The notes beneath the pieces are model-generated. The model saw only the letters and a list, made by a program, of their open reading frames with translations. It was not told where the DNA came from and made no database searches. A DNA stretch of 64,000 bases from Neisseria cinerea (GTDB taxonomy: Bacteria > Pseudomonadota > Gammaproteobacteria > Burkholderiales > Neisseriaceae), in assembly GCF_900475315.1 (NCBI RefSeq), contig NZ_LS483369.1, positions 744,001 to 808,000 on the forward strand, written 5' to 3'. Below, one piece after another: positions 1 through 8,525 of the stretch. Positions within the stretch are counted from its first letter, which is position 1. Each line of letters opens with the position of its first letter. Position numbers and translations under genes: made by a program.

Positions 1-1196
1 GACAAGGGGGTAACGTCCAGCAGCAGCCATTCGCCGTCGGTTTTATTGCCGGCAAGGACGTTCGCCTGTATGGCGGCGCCGAGTGCGACCACTTCGTCGG
101 GGTTGAGGTTGTTCAGCGGGGTTTGACCAAAGAAAGTGGCGACTGCTTGTTGGACGTGCAGCATACGGGTGGAGCCACCAACCATAATCACGCCCTTGAC
201 ATCTGCCTTGGTTACGCCGGCATCCTTCAAAGCCTGTTTGACGGGCTCGATGGTTTTTTGTACCAGATTTTGGGTCAGGTTGTGAAACTCTTGGCGGGTA
301 ATGACGGTATGGATTTTGCGGCCGTCTGAAAGCGTGGCTTCGACGACGGCTTCGGTTTGGCCAGTCAGTTGTTCTTTGGCGGTGCGGACAAGGGAAAGCA
401 GAAGCTGGCTGTCTTGTTCGTTGAGTTTGGAAAGGTCGTTTTGTTCAAGCAGGTGGCAGAACAGGCGGTGGTCGAAATCATCGCCGCCCAATGCGCTGTT
501 GCCGCCGGTGGCTTTGACTTCAAACAGGCCTTTAGTCAGTTGCAATACGGATACGTCGAATGTGCCGCCGCCCAAGTCGTAAACGACAAACGTGCCTTCT
601 GAGGCGTTGTCCAGTCCGTAGGCGATTGCGGCGGCAGTCGGTTCGTTAAGGAGGCGCAAGACATTTAAGCCTGCCAGGCGTGCTGCATCTTTGGTGGCTT
701 GGCGTTGGGCATCATCGAAATAGGCGGGCACGGTAATGACGGCACCGACCAAATCTCCACCCAATGTTTCTTCGGCACGCGATTTGAGGGCTTTGAGGAT
801 TTCTGCCGACACTTCGATAGGCGTTTTGGCACCTTGACGCGTGTGCAATTCGATAACGCGTTGATTTTCACCGAAACGGTAAGGCAGATAATGAGCATCA
901 CGATGCAGATCGGCAAATGTCCTCCCGATAAGCCGTTTGGCAGAGCTAATGGTGTTCAGCGGATCGGTTTTTTGTGCGGCAAGCGCAGCACGCCCTACTT
1001 CCGTTTCCCCATTTTCCGAATAACGGACAACGGAAGGCAGCGTAATGCGGCCGTTTTTATCAGGCAGGCAGACCGAACTTCCGCTGAGTACGGCGGCAAC
1101 CAGGCTGTTGGTCGTACCCAAGTCTATTCCTACTGCAAGGCGGCGCTGATGGGGAGCCGGGGACATGCCGGGTTCGGAAATCTGCAAAAGAGCCAT
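1..1196 (-). CDS. hscA: Hsp70-type chaperone HscA (5' part, runs off the window)
   Basis: Specialised Hsp70 that works with HscB and the scaffold IscU to release iron-sulfur clusters in the cytoplasm. The first ~398 codons are present, running leftwards out of the window, against about 620 for the family. The N-terminus carries the phosphate-binding motif GIDLGTTNS near residue 24, then [29 protein letters not shown] and the [10 protein letters not shown] motif, all marks of the Hsp70 ATPase domain. The short leader before GIDLGTTNS and the divergent sequence fit HscA better than DnaK. It is divergent from hpnD. The C-terminal substrate-binding domain is not visible, so assignment rests on the ATPase domain. 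Confidence 0.9.
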   Translation of the reverse strand, partial: MALLQISEPGMSPAPHQRRLAVGIDLGTTNSLVAAVLSGSSVCLPDKNGRITLPSVVRYSENGETEVGRAALAAQKTDPLNTISSAKRLIGRTFADLHRDAHYLPYRFGENQRVIELHTRQGAKTPIEVSAEILKALKSRAEETLGGDLVGAVITVPAYFDDAQRQATKDAARLAGLNVLRLLNEPTAAAIAYGLDNASEGTFVVYDLGGGTFDVSVLQLTKGLFEVKATGGNSALGGDDFDHRLFCHLLEQNDLSKLNEQDSQLLLSLVRTAKEQLTGQTEAVVEATLSDGRKIHTVITRQEFHNLTQNLVQKTIEPVKQALKDAGVTKADVKGVIMVGGSTRMLHVQQAVATFFGQTPLNNLNPDEVVALGAAIQANVLAGNKTDGEWLLLDVTPL

Positions 1197-1367
1197 GATA
1201 TGTGTGCCTTTAAATATGATATTTATTGGGATGGGCAGCCATTTTAACAGATTTCGGACAGATAGTTGAGTGGTTTGCTAGGGAATGAAGCATCCGGTTT
1301 TAAAATTGCCCTTCCCTGCAAAATACCGATAAAATCCGCCTTTTACTTTCGCCTTAAGGAACACGCC

Positions 1368-2216
1368 GTGCAAGGACTCGACTATTGCCGTCAGAAAGCA
1401 GAAGAAAGCCACTCCAGTTTTTTGTCGGGCTTCCGTTTCCTGCCGCAGGAAAAACGGGATGCGATAACGGTTTTGTATGCCTTTTGCCGCGAATTGGATG
1501 ACGTGGCCGACGATTGCTCCGATCCGAATGTGGCGCAGGCAACGCTGAACTGGTGGCGCGGCGATTTAGACAGGGTTTTCTGCAGCATAATGCCAGAACA
1601 TCCGGTCAATCAGGCCTTGAGGCAAATAAAGGAAACGTTCGACCTGCCGAAATATGAATTAGAAGCATTAATCGACGGAATGCAGATGGATTTGGTTCAA
1701 GCCCGTTACGGCAGTTTTAAAGAATTGAAACTGTATTGCCACCGCGTCGCAGGCGTAGTCGGCTGTCTGATTGCCCGAATTTTAGGGTTTTCAGACAATC
1801 AAACACTGGAATACGCCGACAAGATGGGGCTTGCCTTACAATTGACAAACATTATCCGAGATGTCGGCGAAGACGCTCGTAATGGGCGGATTTACCTGCC
1901 AATGGAGGAAATGCAGCGGTTTGATGTCCCTGCAAGTGTGATTTTGCAGTGCCGGCCAACAGAAAATTTCACCGAATTGATGGCATTCCAAATAAAACGT
2001 GCGCGTGAAACCTATCGTGAAGCCGTATCTCTCCTACCAGCCACAGATAAAAAATCACAAAAGGCAGGATTGGTTATGGCGGCGGTTTATTACGCACTTT
2101 TAAACGAAATAGACTTTGACGGCGTACAAAATGTCCTGACCTATAAGATTGCCATTCCTTCCCCGCGTAAAAAACGCATTGCCTTAAAAACCTGGTTATT
2201 CGGATTCAAACCATGA
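1368..2216 (+). CDS. hpnD: presqualene diphosphate synthase HpnD (squalene/phytoene synthase family)
   Basis: Condenses two farnesyl diphosphates, the first step of the bacterial squalene route. The product is 282 aa. The first Asp-rich motif ELDDVADD lies near residue 40 and the second, DVGEDARNGRIYLP, near 165; these bind the Mg-diphosphates. I chose the GTG start because AAGGA sits 7 bases upstream; the open frame extends back to 1266 without good translation signals. The stop overlaps the next start (ATGA), so it is translationally coupled to hpnE. HpnC is the main alternative for this fold, but the HpnD-HpnE pairing and overall look favour HpnD. Confidence 0.85.
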   Translation: MQGLDYCRQKAEESHSSFLSGFRFLPQEKRDAITVLYAFCRELDDVADDCSDPNVAQATLNWWRGDLDRVFCSIMPEHPVNQALRQIKETFDLPKYELEALIDGMQMDLVQARYGSFKELKLYCHRVAGVVGCLIARILGFSDNQTLEYADKMGLALQLTNIIRDVGEDARNGRIYLPMEEMQRFDVPASVILQCRPTENFTELMAFQIKRARETYREAVSLLPATDKKSQKAGLVMAAVYYALLNEIDFDGVQNVLTYKIAIPSPRKKRIALKTWLFGFKP

Positions 2217-3526
2217 ACACTTTGCAAAATCGCCCGAAAATTGCCGTCATCGGTGCAGGCTGGGCAGGATTGTCCGCTGCCGTAATACTGGCTCGCGATA
2301 CCGACCTTACCCTGTTCGAAGCCGGTCGACAACCGGGCGGCCGGGCACGCACCTTGACAGGCGACAACCACGGATTCAGTTTTTTAGACAACGGGCAGCA
2401 TATCCTACTGGGTGCATATCACGGCGTATTGCGCCTGATGAAAGAAATCGGCTCCAACCCTAAAACCGCCTTTCTGCGCCTGCCTCTGCAGTGGCATATG
2501 CACGAAGGCCTGCAATTCCGTACCCGCTTCCTGCCGGCCCCGCTTCACATTTTAAGCGGAGTGCTGTTGGCAAGACACTTCCCTTTTACATTCAAAACCA
2601 AACTGCTTTCCGATATGTCCCGCCTGCAAAAGTTTGCACGTTCCGACCAGGCTGACATGACGGTCGGGCAATGGCTGCGGCAACAAAATACCCCCCGTGC
2701 CGCCATTGCACAATTTTGGCAGCCGCTTGTATGGGGCGCACTCAATACACCTTTGGAAAATGCAAGCCTGCGTATATTGTGCAACGTGTTATCCGACGGC
2801 GTTTGGGCAGGGAAATCCGGCAGCGACTATCTTTTACCCAGGCAGGATTTAGGTATGATTGTTGCCGAACCCGCACTGGCAAAACTCAGGCATTTCGGTG
2901 CGGATATCCGTTTAGAAACCCGTGCATGCCGTCTGAAAACCTTGCCTGACGGCAGAGTATCGGTAAACGGAGAATTTTTCGATGCCGCAGTTCTCGCCGT
3001 TGCCCCCTATCATGCCGCAGCACTCCTGCCTGAAGACACACCCGAACACATTCAGTCCGCCTATCAAAACCTGCATTATCATGCCATTACCACCGTCTAT
3101 CTGCGTTATGCCGATCCCGTCCGCCTGCCTGCACCGCTGACCGGACTTACCGACGGAACAGCACAATGGTTGCTCAACCGCGGGAAACTCGGACTGTCCC
3201 CAAACGAAGTATCCGCCGTTATCAGCGTTTCCGATCGCGTCGGTACATTTACTGGACAAGTGTGGGCGGAAAAAATCCACGCCGACGTCAAGCGCATCTG
3301 CCCCTATTTAAACGAACCCGAAGCCGTCCGCGTCATTACCGAAAAACGCGCGACGACCTCTGCAACCGCCAATTCCCCGTTGCCTGATTTGACCTGGCTG
3401 CACCGACACCGAATCTACCCTGCCGGCGACTACCTCCACCCCCTCTACCCTGCCACGCTTGAAGCTGCGGTACAATCAGGATTTGCAGCAGCAGAAGCAT
3501 GTCTGCACCATCTAATTACAGTTTGA
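2213..3526 (+). CDS. hpnE: hydroxysqualene dehydroxylase HpnE (FAD-dependent amine-oxidase fold)
   Basis: FAD-dependent enzyme that reduces hydroxysqualene to squalene. It has 437 aa, usual for the family. The N-terminal dinucleotide-binding motif VIGAGWAGLSAA is near residue 12, followed by the FEAGRQPGGRA segment typical of amine-oxidase/phytoene-desaturase flavoproteins. A C-terminal FAD contact resembling GDYLHPLYPATLEAAVQSG is present. It is coupled to hpnD by a 4-base overlap. No HpnC or squalene-hopene cyclase gene lies in this window, so the end product cannot be judged here. Confidence 0.85.
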   Translation: MNTLQNRPKIAVIGAGWAGLSAAVILARDTDLTLFEAGRQPGGRARTLTGDNHGFSFLDNGQHILLGAYHGVLRLMKEIGSNPKTAFLRLPLQWHMHEGLQFRTRFLPAPLHILSGVLLARHFPFTFKTKLLSDMSRLQKFARSDQADMTVGQWLRQQNTPRAAIAQFWQPLVWGALNTPLENASLRILCNVLSDGVWAGKSGSDYLLPRQDLGMIVAEPALAKLRHFGADIRLETRACRLKTLPDGRVSVNGEFFDAAVLAVAPYHAAALLPEDTPEHIQSAYQNLHYHAITTVYLRYADPVRLPAPLTGLTDGTAQWLLNRGKLGLSPNEVSAVISVSDRVGTFTGQVWAEKIHADVKRICPYLNEPEAVRVITEKRATTSATANSPLPDLTWLHRHRIYPAGDYLHPLYPATLEAAVQSGFAAAEACLHHLITV

Positions 3527-3603
3527 CCGTCAGGACATGAAGATACTTTACAAGCCGCAACAAAACGTTAAAATACATTATCCCTAAATCTCAAAGGACA
3601 ACC

Positions 3604-4323
3604 ATGCCGACACTGACCGACAAAACCATATTAGTTACCGGCGCATCACAAGGGCTGGGCGAACAGGTTGCCAAAGCCTATGCGGCAGCAGGCGCGACTG
3701 TGATTTTGGTTGCCCGTCATCAGAAAAAACTGGAAAAAGTGTATGACGCGATTGTCGAAGCCGGATACCCCGAACCATTCGCCATCTGCTTTGACCTTAT
3801 TAGCGCGGAAGAAAAAGAATTTGAACATTTCGCCGCCACTATTGCCGAAGCCACACAAGGCAAACTAGACGGTATCGTCCATTGCGCCAGCTATTTCTAC
3901 GCACTATCGCCCCTGGATTTCCAGACCGTCGCCGAATGGGTCAACCAATACCGTATCAACACCGTCGCCCCGATGGGGCTGACCCGCGCCCTCCTTCCCC
4001 TGCTGAAACAGTCGCCAGACGCATCCGTTATCTTCGTCGGCGAAAGCCACGGAGAAACCCCAAAAGCCTACTGGGGCGGTTTCGGCGCATCAAAAGCCGC
4101 ACTGAACTATCTGTGCAAAGTTGCTGCCGATGAATGGGAACGCTTCGGCAACCTTCGCGCCAATGTCCTGATTCCGGGCCCCATCAATTCCCCCCAACGC
4201 ATCAAATCCCATCCGGGTGAAGCAAAAAACGAACGTAAAAACTACGAAGACGTGCTCCCGCAATTTGTCTGGTGGGCAAGTTCCGAAAGCAAAGGAAGAA
4301 GCGGCGAAATCGTTTACCTCTAA
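3604..4323 (+). CDS. short-chain dehydrogenase/reductase, YciK-like, with Phe at the catalytic Tyr position
   Basis: NAD(P)-dependent oxidoreductase of the classical SDR family, 239 aa; substrate unknown. The nucleotide-binding motif GASQGLG is at about residues 14-20 and VARHQKKLEKV follows the second strand. The catalytic region reads ESHGE...YWGGFGASKAAL, so the Tyr of the Y-x-x-x-K pair is Phe160, with Lys164 retained. A proline-rich LIPGPINSP segment follows, as in YciK-type proteins. AAAGGACAACC precedes the ATG. It is a single gene after hpnE with no terminator between. Activity is uncertain because of the Tyr to Phe change. Confidence 0.8.
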   Translation: MPTLTDKTILVTGASQGLGEQVAKAYAAAGATVILVARHQKKLEKVYDAIVEAGYPEPFAICFDLISAEEKEFEHFAATIAEATQGKLDGIVHCASYFYALSPLDFQTVAEWVNQYRINTVAPMGLTRALLPLLKQSPDASVIFVGESHGETPKAYWGGFGASKAALNYLCKVAADEWERFGNLRANVLIPGPINSPQRIKSHPGEAKNERKNYEDVLPQFVWWASSESKGRSGEIVYL

Positions 4324-4675
4324 AACTACAGCCCCTTCAAAAACAGGTACCATATCTGCCCTATTTTTCAGACTGCATCAGAAACCTTCCCGCATCCTCC
4401 CGCCCTTTCTCCCCTTTTAAGCTGCCGTCTTCCATGCCCCGATACAGGTACTGCGGAAGCCGACAGCTTAAAAGAACCATCAGCATAAAAATTACGGAAA
4501 AGCAGTGTATCAGCCCGACACCAGCCTTATTTCCTAACCTGAAAATCATTTGGCTTGAAAAATAGCCGAATCCCGTATAAGAAAACACAACCCTATACGA
4601 ATAAAATATCTTGACTAGAATTTACATACAAATAATAATGGTTTTATTATCCTTTCATCCTATGGAACGAAATTC
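4324..4675. other. intergenic region upstream of the lipoprotein operon
   Basis: About 350 bases without a convincing gene. A 75-codon minus-strand frame opening with GTG at 4588 has one hydrophobic segment but no clear ribosome site, so I do not call it. The right end becomes AT-rich and contains the operon promoter (see 4611-4639). Confidence 0.6.
4611..4639 (+). promoter_or_regulatory. sigma-70-type promoter of the CsgG-like lipoprotein operon
   Basis: TTGACT at 4611-4616 is followed after 16-17 bases by TAATAAT at 4633-4639, a near-consensus -35/-10 pair. It lies about 35 bases before the GGAACG ribosome site and ATG of the first lipoprotein gene. Confidence 0.6.
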
Positions 4676-5347
4676 ATGACAAAAATTTCTACCGTCATTG
4701 CCTTCTCTGTTGCCTCTATACTGTTGGCAGGCTGCGCAACCGAATCTTCACGCAGCCTTGAAGTTGCAAAAGTTGATTCCTACAACACGCAATACCACGG
4801 CGTACGGACTCCGATTTCCATCGGCACTTTCGACAACCGCTCTAGCTTCCAAAAAGGTATTTTCTCCGACGGTGAAGACCGTCTGGGCAGTCAGGCAAAA
4901 ACCATTTTGGTTACACACCTTCAACAGACCAACCGTTTCAACGTACTGAACCGCACCAATTTGAGCGCGTTAAAACAAGAATCCGGCATTTCCGGCAAAA
5001 TGCAAAACCTGAAAGGTGCCGACTATGTCGTTACCGGTGATGTAACCGAGTTCGGACGCAAGGATGTCGGCGACCAGCAGCTTTTCGGCATTTTGGGGCG
5101 GGGAAAATCACAAGTCGCTTATGCGAAAGTGGCTTTAAACATTGTTAATGTCAAAACTTCCGAAATCGTTTACTCCACTCAAGGAGCGGGAGAATATTCA
5201 CTCTCCAACCGCGAAGTTATCGGCTTTGGCGGCACTTCCGGCTACGATGCAACTCTAAACGGTAAAGTTTTGGATTTGGCTATCCGTGAAGCAGTCAACA
5301 ACCTGGTCCGGGCAATCGACAACGGCTCATGGCAACCTAACCGTTAA
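4676..5347 (+). CDS. CsgG/HfaB-family lipoprotein
   Basis: Outer-membrane-directed lipoprotein of the CsgG family, 223 aa. The signal peptide ends in the lipobox LLAGC with Cys20. The body shows CsgG hallmarks: IGTFDNRSSF, FNVLNRTNL, GADYVVTGDVTEFG, and a C-terminal helix IREAVNNLVRAI. CsgG in curli systems forms an oligomeric secretion pore; nothing here resembles curli subunits (CsgA/B) or CsgE/F. It is the first gene of a tight operon with the DUF4810 and DUF799 lipoproteins, a recurring trio whose job is not established. It could instead be an LpoB-like periplasmic activator, which shares the fold. Confidence 0.85.
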   Translation: MTKISTVIAFSVASILLAGCATESSRSLEVAKVDSYNTQYHGVRTPISIGTFDNRSSFQKGIFSDGEDRLGSQAKTILVTHLQQTNRFNVLNRTNLSALKQESGISGKMQNLKGADYVVTGDVTEFGRKDVGDQQLFGILGRGKSQVAYAKVALNIVNVKTSEIVYSTQGAGEYSLSNREVIGFGGTSGYDATLNGKVLDLAIREAVNNLVRAIDNGSWQPNR

Positions 5348-5356
5348 GGATAAATC

Positions 5357-5722
5357 ATGAATCCGAAAACTCTAATCCGCTTACCGCTGTATGCTGCAGT
5401 TTTGGCTTTGACCGCCTGCGGCGGCAGCGGACAAAAAGCCCTGTATTATTACGGCGACTATCCCGATACCGTCTATGAAGGTTTGAAAAACAATGATACT
5501 TCGTTGGGCAAACAAACCGAAAAAATGGAGAAATACTTTAAGGAAGCCGAAAGCAAAAAAATGAATGTTGCGCCTGGCGCGCATGCACACTTGGGATTGC
5601 TGCTTTCTCAAATGGGAGACAGATCCGGAGCCTTCCGACAATTTGAAGAAGAGAAAAAACTGTTTCCCGAATCGCGTGCATTTATGGATTTCCTGATGAA
5701 GACCGGAAAAGGAGGCAAATGA
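5357..5722 (+). CDS. DUF4810-type small lipoprotein
   Basis: 121-aa lipoprotein, second gene of the CsgG-like operon. The signal peptide ends with LTAC (Cys21). The mature part has a Tyr-rich start (ALYYYGDYPDTVYEGL) and then helical, Lys/Glu-rich sequence ending in a TPR-like segment (AHLGLLLSQMGDRSGAFRQFEEE). It starts 9 bases after the previous stop, and its own stop overlaps the start of the third gene. I recognise this as the usual middle partner of the trio; biochemical function is unknown. Confidence 0.8.
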   Translation: MNPKTLIRLPLYAAVLALTACGGSGQKALYYYGDYPDTVYEGLKNNDTSLGKQTEKMEKYFKEAESKKMNVAPGAHAHLGLLLSQMGDRSGAFRQFEEEKKLFPESRAFMDFLMKTGKGGK

Positions 5723-6369
5723 TGAAACAATGGATTTTAGGGCTTGCCGCCGTTCTGACCTTGTCTGCCTGCCAAGTTCAAAAAGTTCCCGATTTCGACT
5801 ATTCCGCTTTTAAAGAAAGCAAACCCGCCTCTATTTTGGTGGTTCCGCCTTTAAATGAATCACCCGACGTCAATGCGACTTGGGGCATGTTGGCTTCAAC
5901 GGCTTTACCGCTCTCCGAAGCCGGCTATTACGTCTTCCCGGTTGCGGTTGCGGAGCAAACATTCAAACAAAACGGGTTGACCAATGCCGCCGATATTCAT
6001 GCCGTCCGCCCCGAAAAACTACATGAGATTTTCGGCAATGATGCAGTTTTATACATTACGGTTACCGAATACGGCACTTCTTACCAAATTTTAGACAGTG
6101 TAACCAGCGTATCCGCCAAAGCAAGGCTGGTCGACTCCCGCAACGGGAAAGAGTTATGGTCGGGTACGGCCAGTATCAGGGAAGGCAGTAACAATGGCAA
6201 TAGCGGCTTGCTGGGTGCCTTAGTCGGCGCAATCGTCAACCAGATTGCCAACAACCTGACCGACCGTGGTTATAAGGTTTCCAAAACCGCCGCATACAGT
6301 CTGTTGTCGCCATATACCCACAACGGCATCCTGAAAGGTCCCAGGTTTGTCGAAACTCAATCCAAATAA
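5719..6369 (+). CDS. DUF799 lipoprotein, GNA1162 (meningococcal vaccine-screen antigen)
   Basis: 216-aa lipoprotein with a signal peptide ending LSAC (Cys18 from the first Met). The mature domain opens with PDFDYSAFKESKPASILVVPP and contains SAKARLVDSRNGKELWSG, typical of DUF799, which shares the TolB-N/CsgG-like alpha-beta fold. I recognise it as the meningococcal antigen GNA1162. Two adjacent ATGs exist (5719, 5722) behind a GGAGG site. The start overlaps the upstream stop, so expression is coupled to the other two lipoproteins. A DUS hairpin terminator follows. Confidence 0.85.
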   Translation: MMKQWILGLAAVLTLSACQVQKVPDFDYSAFKESKPASILVVPPLNESPDVNATWGMLASTALPLSEAGYYVFPVAVAEQTFKQNGLTNAADIHAVRPEKLHEIFGNDAVLYITVTEYGTSYQILDSVTSVSAKARLVDSRNGKELWSGTASIREGSNNGNSGLLGALVGAIVNQIANNLTDRGYKVSKTAAYSLLSPYTHNGILKGPRFVETQSK

Positions 6370-6373
6370 GTAT

Positions 6374-6408
6374 ATGCCGTCTGAACATGCATAATTTTCA
6401 GACGGCAT
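6374..6408 (+). terminator. inverted DUS pair after GNA1162
   Basis: ATGCCGTCTGAA and its reverse complement flank an 11-base loop directly after the stop. The hairpin serves both as uptake signal and as a likely terminator of the lipoprotein operon. Confidence 0.75.
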
Positions 6409-6472
6409 TGGCAAGACCGGATATTTTAAAATAGTTCTGACTGAAATCAGACGGTTGCTTTCATATCCCGAT

Positions 6473-6511
6473 AAGGTTCGGATTCTGTATTTTGCAGAAT
6501 CTGAACCTTTT
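6473..6511 (+). terminator. strong 15-bp hairpin followed by a T-rich run
   Basis: AAGGTTCGGATTCTG (6473-6487) pairs with CAGAATCTGAACCTT (6495-6509) apart from one G-T, and TTTATTT follows. It lies between the lipoprotein operon and the ABC transporter, so it may be a second terminator or an attenuator in the leader of the transporter gene. It is not a DUS pair. Confidence 0.55.
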
Positions 6512-6655
6512 ATTTAAACTGTGCGCAACGTATTCATATACCCAATCAACCGCACAATATCCCCGTCGGACGGACGGTATTTTTAAAATCCGAATAGAAA
6601 ATGTTTACCGCGTGCGTCTTTTTAAAAGAGCATTTAAAACCATAAGGGATTTTCT

Positions 6656-8425
6656 ATGCAAAAATGGCAAATCGAGCTTTATTCCACGCCGTCTTGGCTG
6701 TTGCAGACCTTATTGATGGTCGCCGCAGCCTCGGCGGTCATTCTGTTTTTTGCACGCAACACACGCTTCGGGCGCGAGTTTGGCTATATCCTTCGCCTGT
6801 GCCTGACGCCGAAAAGTACGGTCAAAGTTCTGCTGCTGATTACGGCGATGATTACGCTGCTGTTAACCGAAGTGCGGCTGAATGTGTTGAGCACCTTTAT
6901 GTCCAAAGGGCTTTACGACTCGATGCAGGATTTGAACGCCTCCGCGTTTTGGATGTTTGCAGCAATGAACGCAGGCGTGGTGTTGATACGGGCGTTTAAC
7001 AATGTCGTCAACGACTTCCTCGATCAAGGTTTGGCGATTAAATGGTCGGAGCGGCTTAATGAAGTGTTGACCACGCGCTGGCTTGCCGACAAAAACTACT
7101 ACCGCCTGCAAATGCGCCGCCATGCTCCGGACAACATCGACCAGCGTATCCAACAGGACGCGCAGGATTTCATCGCCTCGACCATCGAATTTGTGCGCGG
7201 CATGGTCAATTCGGTCGTTACCTCGTTGGAATTTGCCGTTGTTTTGTGGGGCTTGGCAGGCATCCTGACCGTGTTCGGCTTCGATATTCCGCGCGGCATT
7301 GTTTGGTTCGTCTTTATCTTTGTGATTTTGGCGACCTTTATCGCCATGTGGATAGGCAACCCGTTGATTCGTTACAACTATGAAAACGAAAAGCTCAACG
7401 GCGACTACCGTTATTCCCTTATCCGCGTGCGTGACCACGCCGAAAGCGTGGCGTTTTACAGCGGCGAACAACACGAACACGACCAGCTTTCCGACCGTTT
7501 CAAAGCCATTATCCGCAACCGCTGGCGCATTGCGCGACAAAGCGTCTGCCTGAGCGGCTTTAACGATATGTTCACCAACGGCATCAAGCTTTTTCCCATT
7601 ATTTTGCAAGCTCCGCGCCTGTTTGCCAGACAAATCAAAATCGGCGACATCCAGCAGACCGTACAAGCCTTCGCCCGTCTGCAAAACGCGCTGTCTTTCT
7701 TTCGGATGTTCTACAATAAATTCACTGCCTACCGCGCCCGACTGGAACGTCTGTACGGCTTTTTGCTGAGTACGGAAGAAAAACACACCGCACGGCAACC
7801 CGACCTTACCGAAGTTTCAGACGGCCTGATCTTAGAAAACGTTGCCCTATATCGCCACAACGGCGAAGTTTTGTTAGACGGTATCAACATCAACCTTAAA
7901 AGCGGCGACTCCCTACTGATACGCGGTCCGAGCGGTTGCGGCAAAACCTCGCTGCTGCGCGCGCTGGCGGGGCTTTGGCCTTTCGGCTGCAGCGGTAAAG
8001 TCAGCCATCCGCCGCATCAAGACATCCTCTTCCTGCCGCAACGTCCGTACACGGCGCAAGGCAGCCTGCGCGATGCGATTTGTTATCCTGACATCAACAA
8101 ACAGCATCCGGAGCTAATCGAAGCCATGAATACTTGTCGATTAGGTTATCTGGTCGATAAATTGGATAAACCCGACGACTGGCAACACAAACTCTCCCCG
8201 GGCGAACTGCAACGCGTCGCCTTCGTCCGCGCCCTGCTCTCGCAGCCCAAAGTCATCCTGCTCGATGAAGCCACCGCCGCTTTGGACGAACCGACCGAAG
8301 CCATGCTCTACCGAGCTTTAAAGCAAAAACTGCCCGACAGCATCATCATCAGCATCGGACACCGCAGCACGCTCGATCAGTTCCATGACGGCAGCACCCA
8401 TGTCGGCAACATTGACTGTAATTAG
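6656..8425 (+). CDS. ABC transporter, fused permease-ATPase (SbmA/YddA-like, ABC_membrane_2)
   Basis: 589-aa inner-membrane transporter with permease and ATPase in one chain; works as a homodimer in this family. Residues ~15-330 hold about six membrane segments and the ABC_membrane_2 signature region (IKWSERLNEVLTTRWL, NPDQR-like DNIDQRIQQD). The ATPase has Walker A GPSGCGKTS near 423, the signature LSPGELQRVAF near 515 and Walker B VILLDEATAALDE near 535. Family members move peptides or vitamin-like compounds; the substrate here cannot be read. AAGGGA precedes the ATG. A long leader with a hairpin lies upstream. Confidence 0.85.
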   Translation: MQKWQIELYSTPSWLLQTLLMVAAASAVILFFARNTRFGREFGYILRLCLTPKSTVKVLLLITAMITLLLTEVRLNVLSTFMSKGLYDSMQDLNASAFWMFAAMNAGVVLIRAFNNVVNDFLDQGLAIKWSERLNEVLTTRWLADKNYYRLQMRRHAPDNIDQRIQQDAQDFIASTIEFVRGMVNSVVTSLEFAVVLWGLAGILTVFGFDIPRGIVWFVFIFVILATFIAMWIGNPLIRYNYENEKLNGDYRYSLIRVRDHAESVAFYSGEQHEHDQLSDRFKAIIRNRWRIARQSVCLSGFNDMFTNGIKLFPIILQAPRLFARQIKIGDIQQTVQAFARLQNALSFFRMFYNKFTAYRARLERLYGFLLSTEEKHTARQPDLTEVSDGLILENVALYRHNGEVLLDGININLKSGDSLLIRGPSGCGKTSLLRALAGLWPFGCSGKVSHPPHQDILFLPQRPYTAQGSLRDAICYPDINKQHPELIEAMNTCRLGYLVDKLDKPDDWQHKLSPGELQRVAFVRALLSQPKVILLDEATAALDEPTEAMLYRALKQKLPDSIIISIGHRSTLDQFHDGSTHVGNIDCN

Positions 8426-8525
8426 AATAATGCCGCCGGTTTTCTGAGCATACGTTTTCAAATTGATAAAGCACGCTGAAACAACGTACAATAAACCTAT
8501 CTGCCAACCTCTGAAATGCTGCACC

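Noticed and set aside
1266-1367. N-terminal extension of the HpnD frame
   Set aside because: Sequence before the GTG at 1368 has no family similarity, while the GTG has a well-spaced AAGGA.
4361-4588. 75-codon minus-strand frame with one hydrophobic segment before the CsgG-like operon
   Set aside because: GTG start without a clear ribosome site, no family recognised, and biased by the AT-rich region; kept only as a note.
6863-7798. 311-codon open frame antisense to the ABC exporter
   Set aside because: Composition follows the sense gene, and the sense frame has a complete transporter.
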